A stretch of DNA of 64,000 nt from Vibrio variabilis (GCF_003263785.1 NZ_JYJK01000015.1:1-64000); one strand, 5' to 3'; positions 18,584 to 29,964 are shown, counted from the first letter of the stretch. Notes: generated from the letters alone by a model not told the origin. Numbers and translations are program-made.

Positions 18584-19944
18584 TCAGCCAAATGACGCCC
18601 AAATCACGGTAACGACAAGCACTGGCAGATAAACTTCACGTACCAAGGCCATACTTTACCAAACCAGCCAAGTTGGAAGTCCGGGCAACCTTGCTCAAGC
18701 TCTTTGATCTTACTCGCGCGGCTCCATACCCAACCACCAAACAAGCAGAACAAGAGTGCGGCAATAGGCTGTAAGTATTGCGTCGCAACCATAGCGACAA
18801 AGCCGAACAGTTCACCAAAATTAAGTACGATGTAGATACTAAACAGCGCAATAAGCGCACCGAGTACCCAACTGGTTTTCTTACGACCGGTGTTAAAGCG
18901 CTCATCGACAAGGGCAACCGGACACTCCAACATCGAAATGGATGACGTTAGCGCCGCAATGGTCAACAGCAAGAAAAACACCACAGAGAACACTAAGCCA
19001 AGCATGCCCAATGACTCAAACATCAATGGTAACACCGTAAACACCAAAGTATCAGAACTCAGTAGTGAGCCGTCTTCTGCGTAAATCTGAACGCCTTTTT
19101 GCATCGCGACAAACATCGCCGGCATCACTACGAGACCTGCAATAAACGCTACCGACGTATCGACTAAGGTCACATTCATCGCCATCTTCGGTAGGTTCTC
19201 TTTTTTCGACAAATAAGAGCCGTAGATAAGCATCGAGCAGCCACCAATCGTCAACGAGAAGAAGCCTTGTCCCATGGCTGCGAGAATGAGTTTTCTGTCC
19301 CATACTTTTTCAAAATCTGGGATCAAGTAATGTTTAAGACCTTCAATTGCACCCTGCTGCATCATGATATAGATAAACAGCAATCCAAAAAGGATAAACA
19401 GCGACGGCATCAAACGTGTCGACCATTTTTCAATGCCTTTCTTTACCCCGCCTTGAACAATCAACACCGTCAACAAATAGAAAAGCACCGTACCAAACAC
19501 GTTTCTTTCGACACTAAATCCTTTGAACCAATCCGCGAGTGACGTCAGACCGGCGATGTCTGCCAGTGCGCCAAACAAGAAGCAAATCAGCCAGCCGCCA
19601 ACGATGGAATAGAACGCCAATACCGCACAAGGTACCGCAAGGCCGATCCAGCCGACCATGCCACCCAACTGCTTGCCGATAGGATGGGAGGTAAGAGATT
19701 TCATGCTATCGACAGGGTTGGCTTGTCCATGTCGACCAATGGCCATTTCCACCACTAACATAGGAAACGCCACGACCAATATCATGACTAAATACACTAA
19801 AAGGAAAGCACCACCACCATTGCTGGCAGCTTGTGTTGGGAAACCCCAAATATTGCCCAGTCCAACGGCTGCACCTGCTGCGGCAAGAATAAAGCCTAAT
19901 CGGGAACCAAAGTGCTCTCTTGGAGCGGAAGATGTGTTTGACAT
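18584..19944 (-). CDS. Sodium-dependent transporter, neurotransmitter:sodium symporter (NSS/SNF) family (frameshift at 3' end)
   Basis: A twelve-helix inner-membrane sodium-coupled amino-acid-type transporter, related to LeuT/MhsT/TnaT. The family start REHFGSRLGFILAAAGAAVGLGNIWGFP (residues about 9-36) includes the unwound helix 1 that binds sodium and substrate, and NGGGAFLLVYL is helix 2. Substrate unknown. Two starts are possible, 19944 (MSNTSS) and 19962; neither has a well-placed ribosome site. The frame breaks near 18624. One added C gives the normal ending C-P-V-L-V-V-T-V-I-W-A-S-F-G, stop at 18584 and 453 residues. Confidence 0.9.
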
Positions 19945-20112
19945 ACCTACTGCACTTATCATGTTGTACTAGTTTGCTGGTACGGTATGTGAAAAATGAA
20001 TGAAGAGCAAATGTTTTTGGCGTAATACTCTAATTTTTACTACCCAAGCAAATAAAACACCCGCAACATGAGCGTCATGTAGATACCCGAACTAGCTAAA
20101 TCTACTTAAATG

Positions 20113-20153
20113 AAATAAAAAGCCCCAAAGAAAATACCTATTTCCTTTGGGGC
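20113..20153 (-). terminator. Terminator of yggN
   Basis: Stem GCCCCAAAG/CTTTGGGGC with a 14-base loop, followed on the minus strand by TTTTTATTT. Confidence 0.75.
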
Positions 20154-20176
20154 GAACGCATCAGTTAGAGTGGCAT

Positions 20177-20956
20177 TTAGATAGTAAAGACTTGATAGTC
20201 CTTAAGCTCCGGAATGGTTTTCTGTAACTGCTGCTCTTGCTCTGCGACATCATTTAGCGAGTCACAGTACTCTTCTGCCTGCTGCTTTAACGACTCTGAC
20301 TGTTCTTTCATGGTGTCCGACATTTTTGCTTTGAGTTCATCCATCTGTTTAGAGAGCTCTGTAAGATTTAACCCACCCTCTTCACTCATCTTCTCTTGTA
20401 ACGCAGTAAATGCGCTACTGAAAAACTCTTTGTTAAAGACCTCTTTTGCCTTGGCTAAATCTTGCTCCCAATTGTCCATAAAACTGCTAAAGGCTTCAGA
20501 CTTTAGAACAAAATCACCGTTCTCTTCGTAGCGAGATTGAACATCTTCAAAAAACTCACCAACCGCTTGTTTGACGTTTTGAAACGCCTCAGAGTTATCG
20601 AAACTCTCAGCGACGTCATCGATAAGTTCATTGGTTAGCTCAAGGCCATTAGACGCGAGCTCTTTCGCTTGAGGCACGTACTTGTTCATATTCTCTCGAT
20701 AGCTTTCCAAGGCATCTTGTTGTAACCGACTCAGTTCAATCGCTTTACCGTTAATGAACAGGTTGTTGTCTCCATCAATCAGGACCTTAGAACTGGCTTT
20801 AACGATTTCGACTTGTTCACCATCTAGGTGAACTTCATTCTTAATGTCCACGCCGCATTGCCCAAAAGCGTAAGCATTGCTCGCCACTAAAGCACTGCTC
20901 AGTACGACACCGCTAAGCAGCGCTGTTGTCGTTGGAAAAAGTTGAGGTAATTTCAT
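20177..20956 (-). CDS. yggN: YggN family periplasmic protein (DUF2884)
   Basis: A 259-residue exported protein of the YggN/DUF2884 family, function unknown. A classical signal peptide (KLPQLFPTTTALLSGVVLSSALVASNAYA) ends with a signal peptidase I site after about residue 30. The mature part begins FGQCGVDIKNEVHLDGEQVEI, where CGV-I-N is the conserved family opening. The rest is acidic and mostly helical with long amphipathic stretches (for example residues 195-225), probably a coiled coil. A second Cys near the end (EEYCDSL) could form a disulfide with the first. It is probably transcribed alone. Confidence 0.85.
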   Translation of the reverse strand: MKLPQLFPTTTALLSGVVLSSALVASNAYAFGQCGVDIKNEVHLDGEQVEIVKASSKVLIDGDNNLFINGKAIELSRLQQDALESYRENMNKYVPQAKELASNGLELTNELIDDVAESFDNSEAFQNVKQAVGEFFEDVQSRYEENGDFVLKSEAFSSFMDNWEQDLAKAKEVFNKEFFSSAFTALQEKMSEEGGLNLTELSKQMDELKAKMSDTMKEQSESLKQQAEEYCDSLNDVAEQEQQLQKTIPELKDYQVFTI

Positions 20957-21010
20957 AGCACACCTTATTGGTTTGATCGGCTGTCTAATTGTCGACGCGA
21001 TCCAGTGTCG

Positions 21011-21514
21011 TTACTGAATCGAGATAATAGCATAGTGCTGCACGGGATCTCCGATAGCCAGACTCACTTCATCATCGATATTCTGTCCTAGCAAAGCCTT
21101 ACCGAGTGGCGAATGGGGAGTCACCACAGTGAGCGCCGCCAACCCAGAGTCCGTTGTTACCTCAGCATCCTTTATTGTCACGCCACCGCCACAGGGCAAC
21201 ATCCAATACCATGCGATATGCTCATCATCATTCTCGACACAGACTAAAGCCGTTAACCCAACACTGTCTTGCTCAGAAAATTCTCGCAGCGTCGTGCGCT
21301 TTAGCGTTGCGATGTCGCTCTTTATTTGCTCTAAACGCATGGCCTGACCATGTGCCAAATAGGACGCTTCTAATGCTAACGTGTCATATTTGTGCTCTGG
21401 TACGGTTTCTTCATTGGTCGCGGCATCCACGGTTTGCTCCATGGCTGAGACCAGTGTTGTCACTTTGCTTTCAAGTTCATTTATCACTGCAGTCAGCAGT
21501 GCGCGCTTGTCCAT
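21011..21514 (-). CDS. GreA/GreB-family C-terminal domain protein
   Basis: A 167-residue protein with a C-terminal FKBP-like domain of the GreA/GreB/Rnk type: ALTVVTPHSPLGKALLGQNIDDEVSLAIGD includes the signature SPLGKALLG. The N-terminal 70 residues are helical, as expected for the coiled coil of Gre factors, but shorter and without the usual tip acidic pair that I could identify. It may act on RNA polymerase in the secondary channel, which is an inference. The ATG at 21514 follows a GAGGAATAGT ribosome site that lies inside the dinB stop region, one base after dinB. The pair is therefore an operon under the LexA-controlled dinB promoter. Confidence 0.75.
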   Translation of the reverse strand: MDKRALLTAVINELESKVTTLVSAMEQTVDAATNEETVPEHKYDTLALEASYLAHGQAMRLEQIKSDIATLKRTTLREFSEQDSVGLTALVCVENDDEHIAWYWMLPCGGGVTIKDAEVTTDSGLAALTVVTPHSPLGKALLGQNIDDEVSLAIGDPVQHYAIISIQ

Positions 21515-21515
21515 A

Positions 21516-22585
21516 CTATTCCTCAAACATTGACAGTTGCCGAGCTTGCTCTAAAGGCTCTAGCATCACACTCAATCCCAGCAGTCGAATTTCTCGCCCT
21601 TGCTGCCTTTCAAGTACCTCGCGCAGCAAGTCTTTGAAATAAGGGAGATCGAGCTGGTTGTGTACGTGTTCAATGGTGGTTAACTTAAAGTCTGCAAACT
21701 TTACCTTAATTCCTTGTTTGATGACATTGCGTTTCGGTGTCGCTCTTGCGAGGCGAGATTCAAGTTCCGGATACAGTTTGTCTTCAATCACCTGCCAACA
21801 CTCGTCAAAACTGGAGATGTTGACGCTAAAGGTGCGCTCAACGCCAATCGACTTTCTTTCTCGCTCCACGACAACTTGTCTTTCATCAATGCCATGACTT
21901 TTCTTCCATAATGAAGCGCCCAAGCGACCGAAACGCACAATCAACTCTCGATAGTCACTTTTGCGAATATCCAAGCAGGTAAAAAAGCCGGCACTATTGA
22001 GTTTCTCTAAGCTAACCTTCCCGACACCCGGTATTTTGCCCAAATCCAACTCATCGACCACTTGTTGCACTTGATCGGGTGGGATCACAAACTGCCCATT
22101 GGGTTTATTCATATCCGAGGCAATCTTGGCCAAAAACTTAAGCGGCGCCACCCCTGCAGATGCGGTCAGTTGCAATTCATTCCAGATATCGGCACGAATA
22201 CGCTCAGCAATGCGCGTCGCTGAGTTTTGACAGTGAGGGGAATCTGTGACATCGAGGTAGGCCTCATCGAGCGATAGCGGCTCAATGAGCGAGGTATAGC
22301 GAGCAAAAATTTCTCGTATGTGCTTTGAGGTTTCTTTGTAAACTTCCATTCGTCCTGGGACGAGCAGCAAATTAGGACACAGCTTTAAGGCTTGAGCCGT
22401 CGGCATCGCTGAGCGGACACCAAACTTTCTCGCTTCATAGTTACACGTGCTGATCACCCCACGCTGCGCTCGCTGCCACCAACGGCAAGAGGCTTACCTC
22501 GATAATGTGGATTATCACGCATCTCTACCGCAGCGTAGAAGCAATCCATATCCACATGGATGAATTTTCGAATAGAGTCAGACAC
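21516..22585 (-). CDS. dinB: DNA polymerase IV (frameshift in this sequence)
   Basis: DinB is the SOS-induced Y-family translesion polymerase. Catalytic residues are in [15 protein letters not shown] at the N-terminus and in [13 protein letters not shown]. The helix-hairpin-helix [13 protein letters not shown] and the little-finger region follow, and the protein ends QLSMFEE, which resembles a beta-clamp binding motif. The frame breaks near 22466, after GGSER; one added C gives [13 protein letters not shown]. The repaired length is 356 residues (E. coli 351). The start is a GTG at 22585 ([10 protein letters not shown]), just downstream of a LexA box. Confidence 0.93.
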
Positions 22586-22592
22586 GGCATTG

Positions 22593-22612
22593 AACTGTTT
22601 ATTTATACAGTT
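22593..22612. promoter_or_regulatory. LexA binding site (SOS box) of dinB
   Basis: AACTGTTTATTTATACAGTT fits CTG-N10-CAG with an AT-rich spacer. It lies 8 bp upstream of the dinB GTG and overlaps its likely promoter. Confidence 0.85.
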
Positions 22613-22647
22613 AAAAGTATACGCCGATTTTGAGTGAGAACCAACCA

Positions 22648-22675
22648 AAAAGACCAGAGCGTTGCTCTGGTCTTT
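22648..22675. terminator. Terminator of nqrM
   Basis: Stem AAAGACCAGAGC/GCTCTGGTCTTT with a 3-base loop. It lies between the nqrM stop and the dinB promoter and is symmetric enough to work in both directions. Confidence 0.85.
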
Positions 22676-22700
22676 GTTATTCAGTTATCGAAAGGCTTGA

Positions 22701-22934
22701 TTAAGCGATGCGATCTTTTTCCCAAGCCGCGAGCTTTTCTGCTCGCGCTTGCTCACGTGCTTCACGCTTTTTACGAGCATCACATGGCTCTGGGCAGTTA
22801 CATACCTTGTCGACACCAACGGCACCAAGACCGCCACAACTGCCTTTTACTACTTTCTTTTGGAAGATGTAACCCACAGACATGGCAACAATCACCGCAA
22901 GAAAAACGCCGAAAGTAATTAGAAATGTACTCAT
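22701..22934 (-). CDS. nqrM: Na(+)-translocating NADH:quinone reductase maturation factor NqrM
   Basis: NqrM is a small membrane protein required to insert the iron centre shared by NqrD and NqrE. It has about 77 residues. One N-terminal membrane helix (MSTFLITFGVFLAVIVAMSVGYIF) is followed by a cysteine-rich segment, KGSCGGLGAVGVDKVCNCPEPC, with the four Cys that are thought to carry iron, then a highly charged tail. The start is the ATG at 22934, with GGGTGA at the right distance. It is located 12 bp after apbE, downstream of the nqr operon, as in other vibrios. Confidence 0.93.
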   Translation of the reverse strand: MSTFLITFGVFLAVIVAMSVGYIFQKKVVKGSCGGLGAVGVDKVCNCPEPCDARKKREAREQARAEKLAAWEKDRIA

Positions 22935-22946
22935 AGTTGTCACCCG

Positions 22947-23986
22947 TTACTTGTTGAGGTAAGGCATAAACGCGCTCGACGCGATTTCATCAAACCCATC
23001 TTCTGTTTTTACAATAATAAACGCTGGAATGCCATTTTGCTCGGCAACTTCCAGTGCTTGCTCTTCACCCAGTACCATCAAGCCTGTCGCTAAACCGTCT
23101 GCTGTCATAGAAGACTTATCAAGAACCGTCACCGACACCACTTTGTTGTTGATAGGCTTGCCCGTTTTCGGGTCGATAATGTGTGAGTAACGAACACCGT
23201 CTTGCTCAAAGTAATTACGGTAGTCGCCTGACGTTGCGATAGCCATGTCGCCTGGCTCAATGATTTCTTGAACACTACGCTCATCCGTCGCTGGCTTTTC
23301 AATCGCGATACGCCATTTCACGCCTTCACGGTTAAGACCTTTCAAGCGCATCTCACCACCGACTTCGACCATATAATCTTGAACGCCGATACGCTCTAGA
23401 TATTCAGCGAGGACATCGACTCCCCACCTTTTGCAATCGTCGACAAGTCCACATACAAACCATGCAGGTCTTTCTTCAACGTCGTCTCAGTTGCAGAAAG
23501 ATGCTGAATGCCCGTTTGCGCTTTGCGCTCAGCAAGTTGCTCTTCTGTCGGTACGACTTCTGGACGCGCTTCTGGGCCAAAGCCCCAAAGGTTAACCAAA
23601 GGCCCTACTGTCACGTCCAAAGCGCCCAATGTGACTTCATTGAGTCGAATTGCTTCTTTCACCACAATCGCGGTTTGTTTCGATACAGGAAATGCTTCTG
23701 TCCCATAGAAACGGTTGAAGCGGCTCAACTCAGAATCTTGGCGATAAGTCGACATTTGGTCGTTCACTTGTTCAAGTAAGCGATTAAGCTCTGCCTGAAT
23801 GGTTTCCGGTTTTGGGCTATTGTCGGTCGCAATGTATTTCACATTATAAATCGTCCCCATTGTCGGGCCGCTCAAATGCACTTGCTCACGATCATTACCA
23901 CACGCGGTTAAAAGTACCGCTGCTAGCATTGCGGCTAGCACTAATTTCAACTGTTTAGTTAAATGAAACTTAGTTAGATGAAACAT
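22947..23986 (-). CDS. apbE: FAD:protein FMN transferase ApbE (frameshift in this sequence)
   Basis: ApbE covalently attaches FMN through a phosphoester bond to threonine in NqrB and NqrC. It is a periplasmic lipoprotein: the signal AAMLAAVLLTACGN contains the lipobox LTAC. GPTMGTIYNVKY, TSGDYRNYFEQDGVRYSHIIDPKTG and TVLDKSSMTADGLATGLMVLG are family motifs, with the Mg-binding Asp/Thr in the last. The frame breaks near 23427, after DLSTIAKG; one added base gives W-G-V-D-V-L-A-E-Y-L and 346 residues. The start is taken as the ATG at 23986, preceded by AGGTGAG. Its targets are encoded just upstream. Confidence 0.93.
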
Positions 23987-24077
23987 GCCTTTACTCACCT
24001 AATGAATTAAAAATACTTACGTTTGCCACAGCGATGGATGTTGTCGCAAATGAAAGCATTCTGTCTATCTCTATTTA

Positions 24078-24110
24078 AAAACAAATGGCCGGCTCCCATG
24101 AGCCAGCCAT
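24078..24110 (-). terminator. Terminator after nqrF
   Basis: Stem ATGGCCGGCTC/GAGCCAGCCAT with one mismatch, followed on the minus strand by TTTGTTTTTA. Confidence 0.75.
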
Positions 24111-24130
24111 GTTCATTACTTCAAGGAAGA

Positions 24131-25354
24131 TTAACCACCGAAGTCATCTAGAAGGATGTTTTCATCTTCTACACCAAGATCTTTCAGCATGCCGATGACA
24201 GCCGCGTTCATCATTGGTGGACCACACATGTAGTATTCACAATCTTCTGGCGCTTCGTGATCTTTGAGGTAGTTCTCATAGATGACGTTGTGGATGAAGC
24301 CTGTGTAACCATCCCAGTTATCTTCTGGCATTGGGTCAGACAGTGCAACGTGCCACTGGAAGTTGTCGTTTTCAGCTTGTAGGCCATCGAAATCTTCCAC
24401 GTAGAACATTTCGCGACGAGAACGAGCACCATACCAGAATGACATCTTACGCTTAGACTTCAGACGCTTAAGTTGGTCAAAGATGTGCGAACGCATTGGT
24501 GCCATACCAGCACCACCACCGATGAAGACCATCTCGTTGTCAGTATCTTTCGCGAAGAACTCACCAAATGGACCAGAGATCGTACACTTGTCACCTTCTT
24601 TCAGTGACCAGATGAACGAAGACATGATACCAGGTGGTACATCAGGATTATTAGGCGGTGGCGTAGCGATACGCACGTTCAGCATAATAATGCCTTCTTC
24701 TTCTGGGTAGTTAGCCATTGAGTATGCACGGATGCACTCTTCGTTAACGACAGACTCGTAGCGGAACAGGTTAAACTTGTCCCAATCTTCACGGTACTCT
24801 TCTGGTACGTCGAAGTCAGAGTATTTAACGTGGTGAGCAGGAGCTTCAATCTGGATGTAACCACCAGCACGGAAAGGTACTGATTCGCCATCTGGGATTT
24901 GTAGCTTAAGCTCTTTAATGAATGTCGCTTTGTTATCATTAGAGATAACGGTACATTCCCACTTCTTAACGCCGAAGATCTCTTCTGGAAGCTCGATGTC
25001 CATGTCAGTCTTCATTGCTACCTGACACGCTAGACGCTCACCTTCACGTGCTTCACCTTTAGAGATATGGTCAAGCTCGGTTGGTAGAATGTCACCACCG
25101 CCAGATTTCACTTTTACGCGACACTGACCACAAGAGCCACCGCCACCACAAGCAGATGATACGAATACGCCAGCGCCTGCTAGTGCATTCAGTAGTTTGC
25201 CACCTGGTTGTGTGGTGATCGCAAGATCAGGGTTTTCGTTTACAGAGATCGTGATGTCGCCTGTTGGTACTAGCTTAGATTTAGCGAATAAAATCACTAA
25301 AACTAGGGCTAGAACAATCAGCGTAAACATCACTACACCAAGAATAATGTCCAT
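24131..25354 (-). CDS. nqrF: Na(+)-translocating NADH:quinone reductase subunit F
   Basis: NqrF oxidises NADH and passes electrons through FAD and a 2Fe-2S centre to the membrane subunits of the sodium pump. The 407-residue protein has an N-terminal membrane helix (residues 5-25), a ferredoxin domain with the Cys ligands in [15 protein letters not shown] plus LACQ, and a ferredoxin-reductase module with RAYSMANYP for FAD and [13 protein letters not shown] for NADH. It is the last gene of nqrABCDEF, 17 bp after nqrE, and has an intact frame. A terminator separates it from apbE. Confidence 0.98.
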   Translation of the reverse strand: MDIILGVVMFTLIVLALVLVILFAKSKLVPTGDITISVNENPDLAITTQPGGKLLNALAGAGVFVSSACGGGGSCGQCRVKVKSGGGDILPTELDHISKGEAREGERLACQVAMKTDMDIELPEEIFGVKKWECTVISNDNKATFIKELKLQIPDGESVPFRAGGYIQIEAPAHHVKYSDFDVPEEYREDWDKFNLFRYESVVNEECIRAYSMANYPEEEGIIMLNVRIATPPPNNPDVPPGIMSSFIWSLKEGDKCTISGPFGEFFAKDTDNEMVFIGGGAGMAPMRSHIFDQLKRLKSKRKMSFWYGARSRREMFYVEDFDGLQAENDNFQWHVALSDPMPEDNWDGYTGFIHNVIYENYLKDHEAPEDCEYYMCGPPMMNAAVIGMLKDLGVEDENILLDDFGG

Positions 25355-25371
25355 TGACTATTCCTTATACC

Positions 25372-25968
25372 TTACAGTTGAACACCAGAGAATGACATAA
25401 AGCCCAGTGCCATCAGACCTACCGTGATGAACGTGATACCAAGACCACGAAGACCAGGAGGAACGTCAGAGTACTTCATCTTCTCGCGGATACCTGCTAG
25501 CGCAACGATAGCTAGCATCCAACCCACACCAGAACCAAAACCGTATACGACAGATTCTGCAAAGTTGTAATCACGCTGTACCATGAATGATACGCCACCA
25601 AAGATCGCACAGTTCACCGTGATAAGCGGTAGGAAGATACCCAGTGCGTTATACAAAGGTGGGAAGAAGCGGTCTAGTACCATCTCAAGGATCTGTACTA
25701 GCGCTGCGATTACACCGATAAAGGTAATAAAGTTTAGAAAGCTAAGGTCGACACCTGCCACCAATGCATTTTCTTTAAGAACTAGGTTGTAAAGCAGGTT
25801 GTTCACCGGTACTGCCACTGTCAGTACAACGATAACCGCAACACCTAGACCGAAAGAGGTCTTAACCTTTTTCGATACCGCTAGGAATGTACACATACCT
25901 AGGAAGAAAGAAAGCGCAAGGTTTTCGATGAAAATCGACTTAACCATTAAGCTAATATAATGTTCCAT
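25372..25968 (-). CDS. nqrE: Na(+)-translocating NADH:quinone reductase subunit E
   Basis: NqrE is an integral membrane subunit with six helices. With NqrD it forms an antiparallel pair that holds the iron centre in the membrane. The 198-residue length is exactly that of the family. The first conserved Cys is in [14 protein letters not shown] and the second in [13 protein letters not shown]. It begins 7 bp after the repaired stop of nqrD. Homology to RnfA is expected, but the NqrF/NqrC context identifies the complex as Nqr. Confidence 0.98.
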   Translation of the reverse strand: MEHYISLMVKSIFIENLALSFFLGMCTFLAVSKKVKTSFGLGVAVIVVLTVAVPVNNLLYNLVLKENALVAGVDLSFLNFITFIGVIAALVQILEMVLDRFFPPLYNALGIFLPLITVNCAIFGGVSFMVQRDYNFAESVVYGFGSGVGWMLAIVALAGIREKMKYSDVPPGLRGLGITFITVGLMALGFMSFSGVQL

Positions 25969-25975
25969 GACAGCC

Positions 25976-26607
25976 TTACTCCTTCGCTTCTACTTGTTCT
26001 GGCCTAATTGTACGAATTGCCAGATCAGGAAGCCGATTAGGAAGAACGCAGAAGGCGCTAGTAGCATCATGCCGTTTGGCTGATACCAACCACCGTTACT
26101 TACTAGCGGCAGTACTTCCAGACCGAATAGCTTGCCTGAACCAAACAGTTCACGGAAGAAGCCAACAGTAATAAGAACGAAGCCATAACCCAGACCGTTA
26201 CCAATACCGTCGATTAGCGATGGTAGTGGCGCAGACTTCATAGCAAATGCTTCCGCACGACCCATTACGATACAGTTAGTAATGATCAGACCAACGAATA
26301 CCGAAAGCTGCTTAGAGATATCGTAAAGATACGCTTTCAGGATTTGGTCAACCACGATTACCAAAGATGCAATGATCGCCATCTGTACGATGATACGAAC
26401 GCTATTTGGGATATGGTTACGAATTAGAGATACGAAGAAGTTAGACAGTGCAGTAACGAAAATTACCGCCAGCGTCATAACAAATGCTGTCTCTAGTTTT
26501 GTGGTTACCGCAAGAGCAGAACACACACCAAGAACTTGAAGAGCGATCGGGTTGTTATCCAACACCGGTGCCATCAGGCTCTTCTTCATTTCTTTAGCAT
26601 CAGCCAT
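25976..26607 (-). CDS. nqrD: Na(+)-translocating NADH:quinone reductase subunit D (frameshift near 3' end)
   Basis: NqrD is the six-helix partner of NqrE. The two conserved Cys are in [19 protein letters not shown] and [16 protein letters not shown]. The frame breaks near 26022, after GFLIW: as read, it ends in an unrelated QFVQLGQNK. With one added G it continues [14 protein letters not shown] and stops at 25976, giving 210 residues, the exact family length. The ATG overlaps the nqrC stop by one base (TAATG). Loss of this subunit would abolish the pump, so a sequencing indel is the simpler explanation. Confidence 0.95.
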
Positions 26608-27389
26608 TAGTTCAGACCTCCGTCACGAACTTTAGCTAGGAATGGACCAAAGCCCATGTCACCCAACCAGAAGTCAAACGTACCTTGAACGCCGTTACCT
26701 GTCAGTGTTGCACCAGATAGACCGTCAACACCGTGCTCAGAACCTTCAGGTGCGCCACCTTTCACGATTGCAATCGCTGGCTTGAAGTTTTCATCAAACA
26801 GTTTCTTGCCAACAAACTGTGCACGCCAAGATGGGTTTTCGATTTCGCCACCCAATCCAGGAGTTTCACCTTGCTCGTAGTAGGTAATACCGTTCACAGT
26901 ATTACCGTCTGTTTGAACCGCAACAAACGCGTACATCATAGACCATAGACCGGTACCGTGTACGGGTAGGATAATGCTGCTCACTTCACCGTCTTGCTTA
27001 ACTAGGTACACAGTACCTACGTTTGCACGACGAAGAATCTTAGCAAAGTCTTGGTCAGCGGTAAGACGGATAGACTCAGATGGGTCTTTTGCCGCTTTAC
27101 GTTGATCGTAGCTGTTTGCGTCGCTGCCATCTGGCGCCGTATCAACAAACTCACCAGTGTTGAAGTCAACAAGACGAGGCTCAATGTACTGGCTGTAAAG
27201 CTCAGCAACTGTACCTTCGGCTTCGATACCCGCTACTTCAATGATTTTCGACTGTTTATCTAGAACCGCGTTCGCGCGTTGCTTGTCACGCAGACCTACT
27301 GCTGCAAGCGATACAACGATTGAGCACACTAAGCTCAACGCGATAACAACAAACAGCGTCTTTTTAATGCTATCGTTATTACTTGCCAT
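26607..27389 (-). CDS. nqrC: Na(+)-translocating NADH:quinone reductase subunit C
   Basis: NqrC is anchored by one N-terminal helix ([23 protein letters not shown]) and exposes a periplasmic FMN-binding domain. The covalent flavin site is the Thr of [14 protein letters not shown] near residue 225, the motif recognised by ApbE, which is encoded downstream. The length of 260 residues is normal. It overlaps the end of nqrB by 11 bp and the start of nqrD by one base, so translation is tightly coupled. The frame is intact. Confidence 0.98.
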   Translation of the reverse strand: MASNNDSIKKTLFVVIALSLVCSIVVSLAAVGLRDKQRANAVLDKQSKIIEVAGIEAEGTVAELYSQYIEPRLVDFNTGEFVDTAPDGSDANSYDQRKAAKDPSESIRLTADQDFAKILRRANVGTVYLVKQDGEVSSIILPVHGTGLWSMMYAFVAVQTDGNTVNGITYYEQGETPGLGGEIENPSWRAQFVGKKLFDENFKPAIAIVKGGAPEGSEHGVDGLSGATLTGNGVQGTFDFWLGDMGFGPFLAKVRDGGLN

Positions 27390-28620
27390 AGCGAGCTTCT
27401 CTCCGTTTGATGTTCTTCTCGATCACGAAGTGGTCGAATAGAGGTGCGAACAGGTTAGCAAATAGAATTGCTAGCATCATACCTTCTGGGTAAGCCGGGT
27501 TAACAACACGGATCATGACACACATTGCGCCAATCAAAATGCCGTATGCCCATTTACCGTTATTAGTGAACGATGCCGAAACTGGGTCTGTTGCCATAAA
27601 GAACATACCGAATGCAAAACCACCTAGTACTAGGTGCCAGTGCCAAGGCATAGCAAACAGAGCATTGGTGTCAGAACCAACAACATTAAACAGAGTTGCT
27701 ACTGCAACCATACCGATCATGACACCAGCAATGATGCGCCAAGACGCAATGCCCATGTACACGATCATTGCCGCACCAATCATAAGTGCTAGCGTTGAAA
27801 CTTCACCAATCGAACCAGGGATGTTACCGATGAACGCATCCATCCAAGAGATAGTTTGGCCAGTGATGTTGTTAATTAGTGCGCCTTCGCCACCTTGTGC
27901 CCATTGGCTAAGAGCCGTAGCACCTGAGTAGCCGTCAGCTGCAACCCATACCAAGTCACCCGAGATTTGCGCTGGGTAAGCGAAGAATAGGAAAGCACGG
28001 CCAGCAAGCGCTGGGTTAAGGAAGTTACGACCAGTACCACCAAAGATTTCTTTTGCAACAACAACACCAAAGGTAATACCTAGCGCTGCTTGCCAAAGTG
28101 GAAGTGTTGGCGGAACGATCAATGCGAAAAGAATAGAAGTTACAAAGAAACCTTCGTTAACTTCGTGCTTACGCACCATACAGAACAACACTTCCCAGAA
28201 ACCACCAACAATAAACACTGTTGCGTAGATAGGTAGGAAGTAAGTTGCACCCAAGATCATCTTACTGCCCCAACCCGCGTCGGTGCCTAGCGTGCCGCCA
28301 AGACCTTGAGTTAGCCAGTAGTGCCAGTTGCCATCGATAACACCCGCTAGCTCTGCGCCAGTGTAAAGATGGTTAAGTGCCATAACCGCTTGGTTACCCG
28401 CGTTGTACATACCCCAGAACATTGCTGGGAATACTGCGAACCAAACCATGATCATGATGCGTTTTAGGTCAACGCTATCACGGACATGCGAGCTGCGCTT
28501 CGTGACAAGACCTGGCGTGTAGAATAGCGTCGCCGCTGCTTCGTACAGAGCAAACCATTTTTCATGTTTGCCGCCTGGCTCGAAATGATGCTCGATATCC
28601 TCGATGAATTTCTTAAGCAT
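27379..28620 (-). CDS. nqrB: Na(+)-translocating NADH:quinone reductase subunit B
   Basis: NqrB is the largest membrane subunit and forms the main sodium pathway; it carries riboflavin and a covalently bound FMN. The 413-residue protein has about ten helices. The FMN-attachment Thr is in the motif [16 protein letters not shown] near residue 235. [22 protein letters not shown] is another strongly conserved block. It starts 3 bp after the nqrA stop and overlaps nqrC. The frame is intact and the length is typical for Vibrio. Confidence 0.98.
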   Translation of the reverse strand: MLKKFIEDIEHHFEPGGKHEKWFALYEAAATLFYTPGLVTKRSSHVRDSVDLKRIMIMVWFAVFPAMFWGMYNAGNQAVMALNHLYTGAELAGVIDGNWHYWLTQGLGGTLGTDAGWGSKMILGATYFLPIYATVFIVGGFWEVLFCMVRKHEVNEGFFVTSILFALIVPPTLPLWQAALGITFGVVVAKEIFGGTGRNFLNPALAGRAFLFFAYPAQISGDLVWVAADGYSGATALSQWAQGGEGALINNITGQTISWMDAFIGNIPGSIGEVSTLALMIGAAMIVYMGIASWRIIAGVMIGMVAVATLFNVVGSDTNALFAMPWHWHLVLGGFAFGMFFMATDPVSASFTNNGKWAYGILIGAMCVMIRVVNPAYPEGMMLAILFANLFAPLFDHFVIEKNIKRREARYGK

Positions 28621-28623
28621 GGA

Positions 28624-29964
28624 TTACCCTTCCTTCTCAATCTTGTCTAGGCACTCACGCAGGAGTTGACCGTATTCGTACTTACCTGGACAAACAAAGG
28701 TGCATAGCGCCAAATCTTCTTCATCTAGCTCTAGAGCACCAAGACGCTGAGCGCTGTCTTGATCGCCTGCACATAGATCACGAAGTAATAGCGTTGGCTC
28801 CATATCTAGCGGCATGACTTTCTCATAGTTGCCGATTGGAACCATTGCACGATCACTACCATTGGTTGTGGTTGTCATGTTGAACAACTGACCTTTGAAT
28901 AGGTGACCAAGGAATGATTTAGTGATAGAGAACTTGTTCTTACCAGGCATTGCCCAGCCAAACAGCTCTTTGTCACGACCTTCACGAAGTACAGAAACCT
29001 GCTGGTGGTAACGACCTAGGTAGGCGTGTGGACCAGTAGCGTGTGTACCAGAAAGCACAGAACCAGAAATGATTCGAACTTCACCAGGCATCAACTCGTT
29101 ATCTGTTACATCTTCTAGGCTCGCACCAAGCTGCGTTCTAACCAGACGAGGGTTATTTACTACAGGGCCAGCAAGAGACACAACGCGATCCGTGTACAGT
29201 TCACCTGTAGTGAAAAGCTTACCGAATGCAATCACATCTTGATAATTGATGCTCCAAGCAACGTTGTTCGCGCTGACTGGATATAGGAAATGCATGTGAG
29301 TGCCGACTAGACCCGCTGGGTGCGGACCGTTGAAGACATGCTCTTCGACATTGGATTGAGTTGAGCGAGGAAGACTCGTGCCTGTTTTGCAGACATACAC
29401 TTTACCGTCTGTCAATTTCGACAGTAGGTCAAGACCTGCAACAAACGCGTCTTTTTGCTCGTTGATAATCAATTCAGGCTCTGCTGCTAGTGGATTAGTA
29501 TCCATAGCAGTCACGAAAATCGCTTGAGTCGTAGAATCGATCGCCGGAACCTTGCTGAACGGACGAGTACGCAACGCAGTCCACATACCAGACTCAACCA
29601 ATTGAGTTTTGATCACGTCGCGATCAAGACCCGCTAGTTGGTCAGCTGTGTAGCTATCGAAAGTAACTTGCTCGTCACCTGCCACTTCAATCACAACGGA
29701 TTGTAGGACACGCTTCGCGCCACGGTTAACTTCAATAACCTTACCGCTTGCTGGAGAAGTAAACTTCACGCCTGGGTTCTTTTTGTCTTCAAAAACAACC
29801 TGACCTTTCTTTACTTCGTCACCCACGCGAACATGCATCGTTGGACGCATACCCACGTACTCTTCGCCAAGCAAGGCGACTTTAGTGATGGACTTACCAT
29901 CATTAATCACCTGGGAAGGAGTTCCTGCGATAGGAAGATCCAAGCCCTTCTTTATTGTAATCAT
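28624..29964 (-). CDS. nqrA: Na(+)-translocating NADH:quinone reductase subunit A
   Basis: NqrA is the peripheral cytoplasmic subunit of the pump and is implicated in ubiquinone binding. The true start is the ATG at 29964 ([14 protein letters not shown]), which gives 446 residues, identical to known Vibrio NqrA. The open frame extends 22 codons further upstream, but that part is not conserved and lies in the 5' leader. The N-terminal lipoyl-like fold ([25 protein letters not shown]) and the Cys-containing C-terminus ([11 protein letters not shown]) are visible. First gene of nqrABCDEF. Confidence 0.97.
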   Translation of the reverse strand: MITIKKGLDLPIAGTPSQVINDGKSITKVALLGEEYVGMRPTMHVRVGDEVKKGQVVFEDKKNPGVKFTSPASGKVIEVNRGAKRVLQSVVIEVAGDEQVTFDSYTADQLAGLDRDVIKTQLVESGMWTALRTRPFSKVPAIDSTTQAIFVTAMDTNPLAAEPELIINEQKDAFVAGLDLLSKLTDGKVYVCKTGTSLPRSTQSNVEEHVFNGPHPAGLVGTHMHFLYPVSANNVAWSINYQDVIAFGKLFTTGELYTDRVVSLAGPVVNNPRLVRTQLGASLEDVTDNELMPGEVRIISGSVLSGTHATGPHAYLGRYHQQVSVLREGRDKELFGWAMPGKNKFSITKSFLGHLFKGQLFNMTTTTNGSDRAMVPIGNYEKVMPLDMEPTLLLRDLCAGDQDSAQRLGALELDEEDLALCTFVCPGKYEYGQLLRECLDKIEKEG

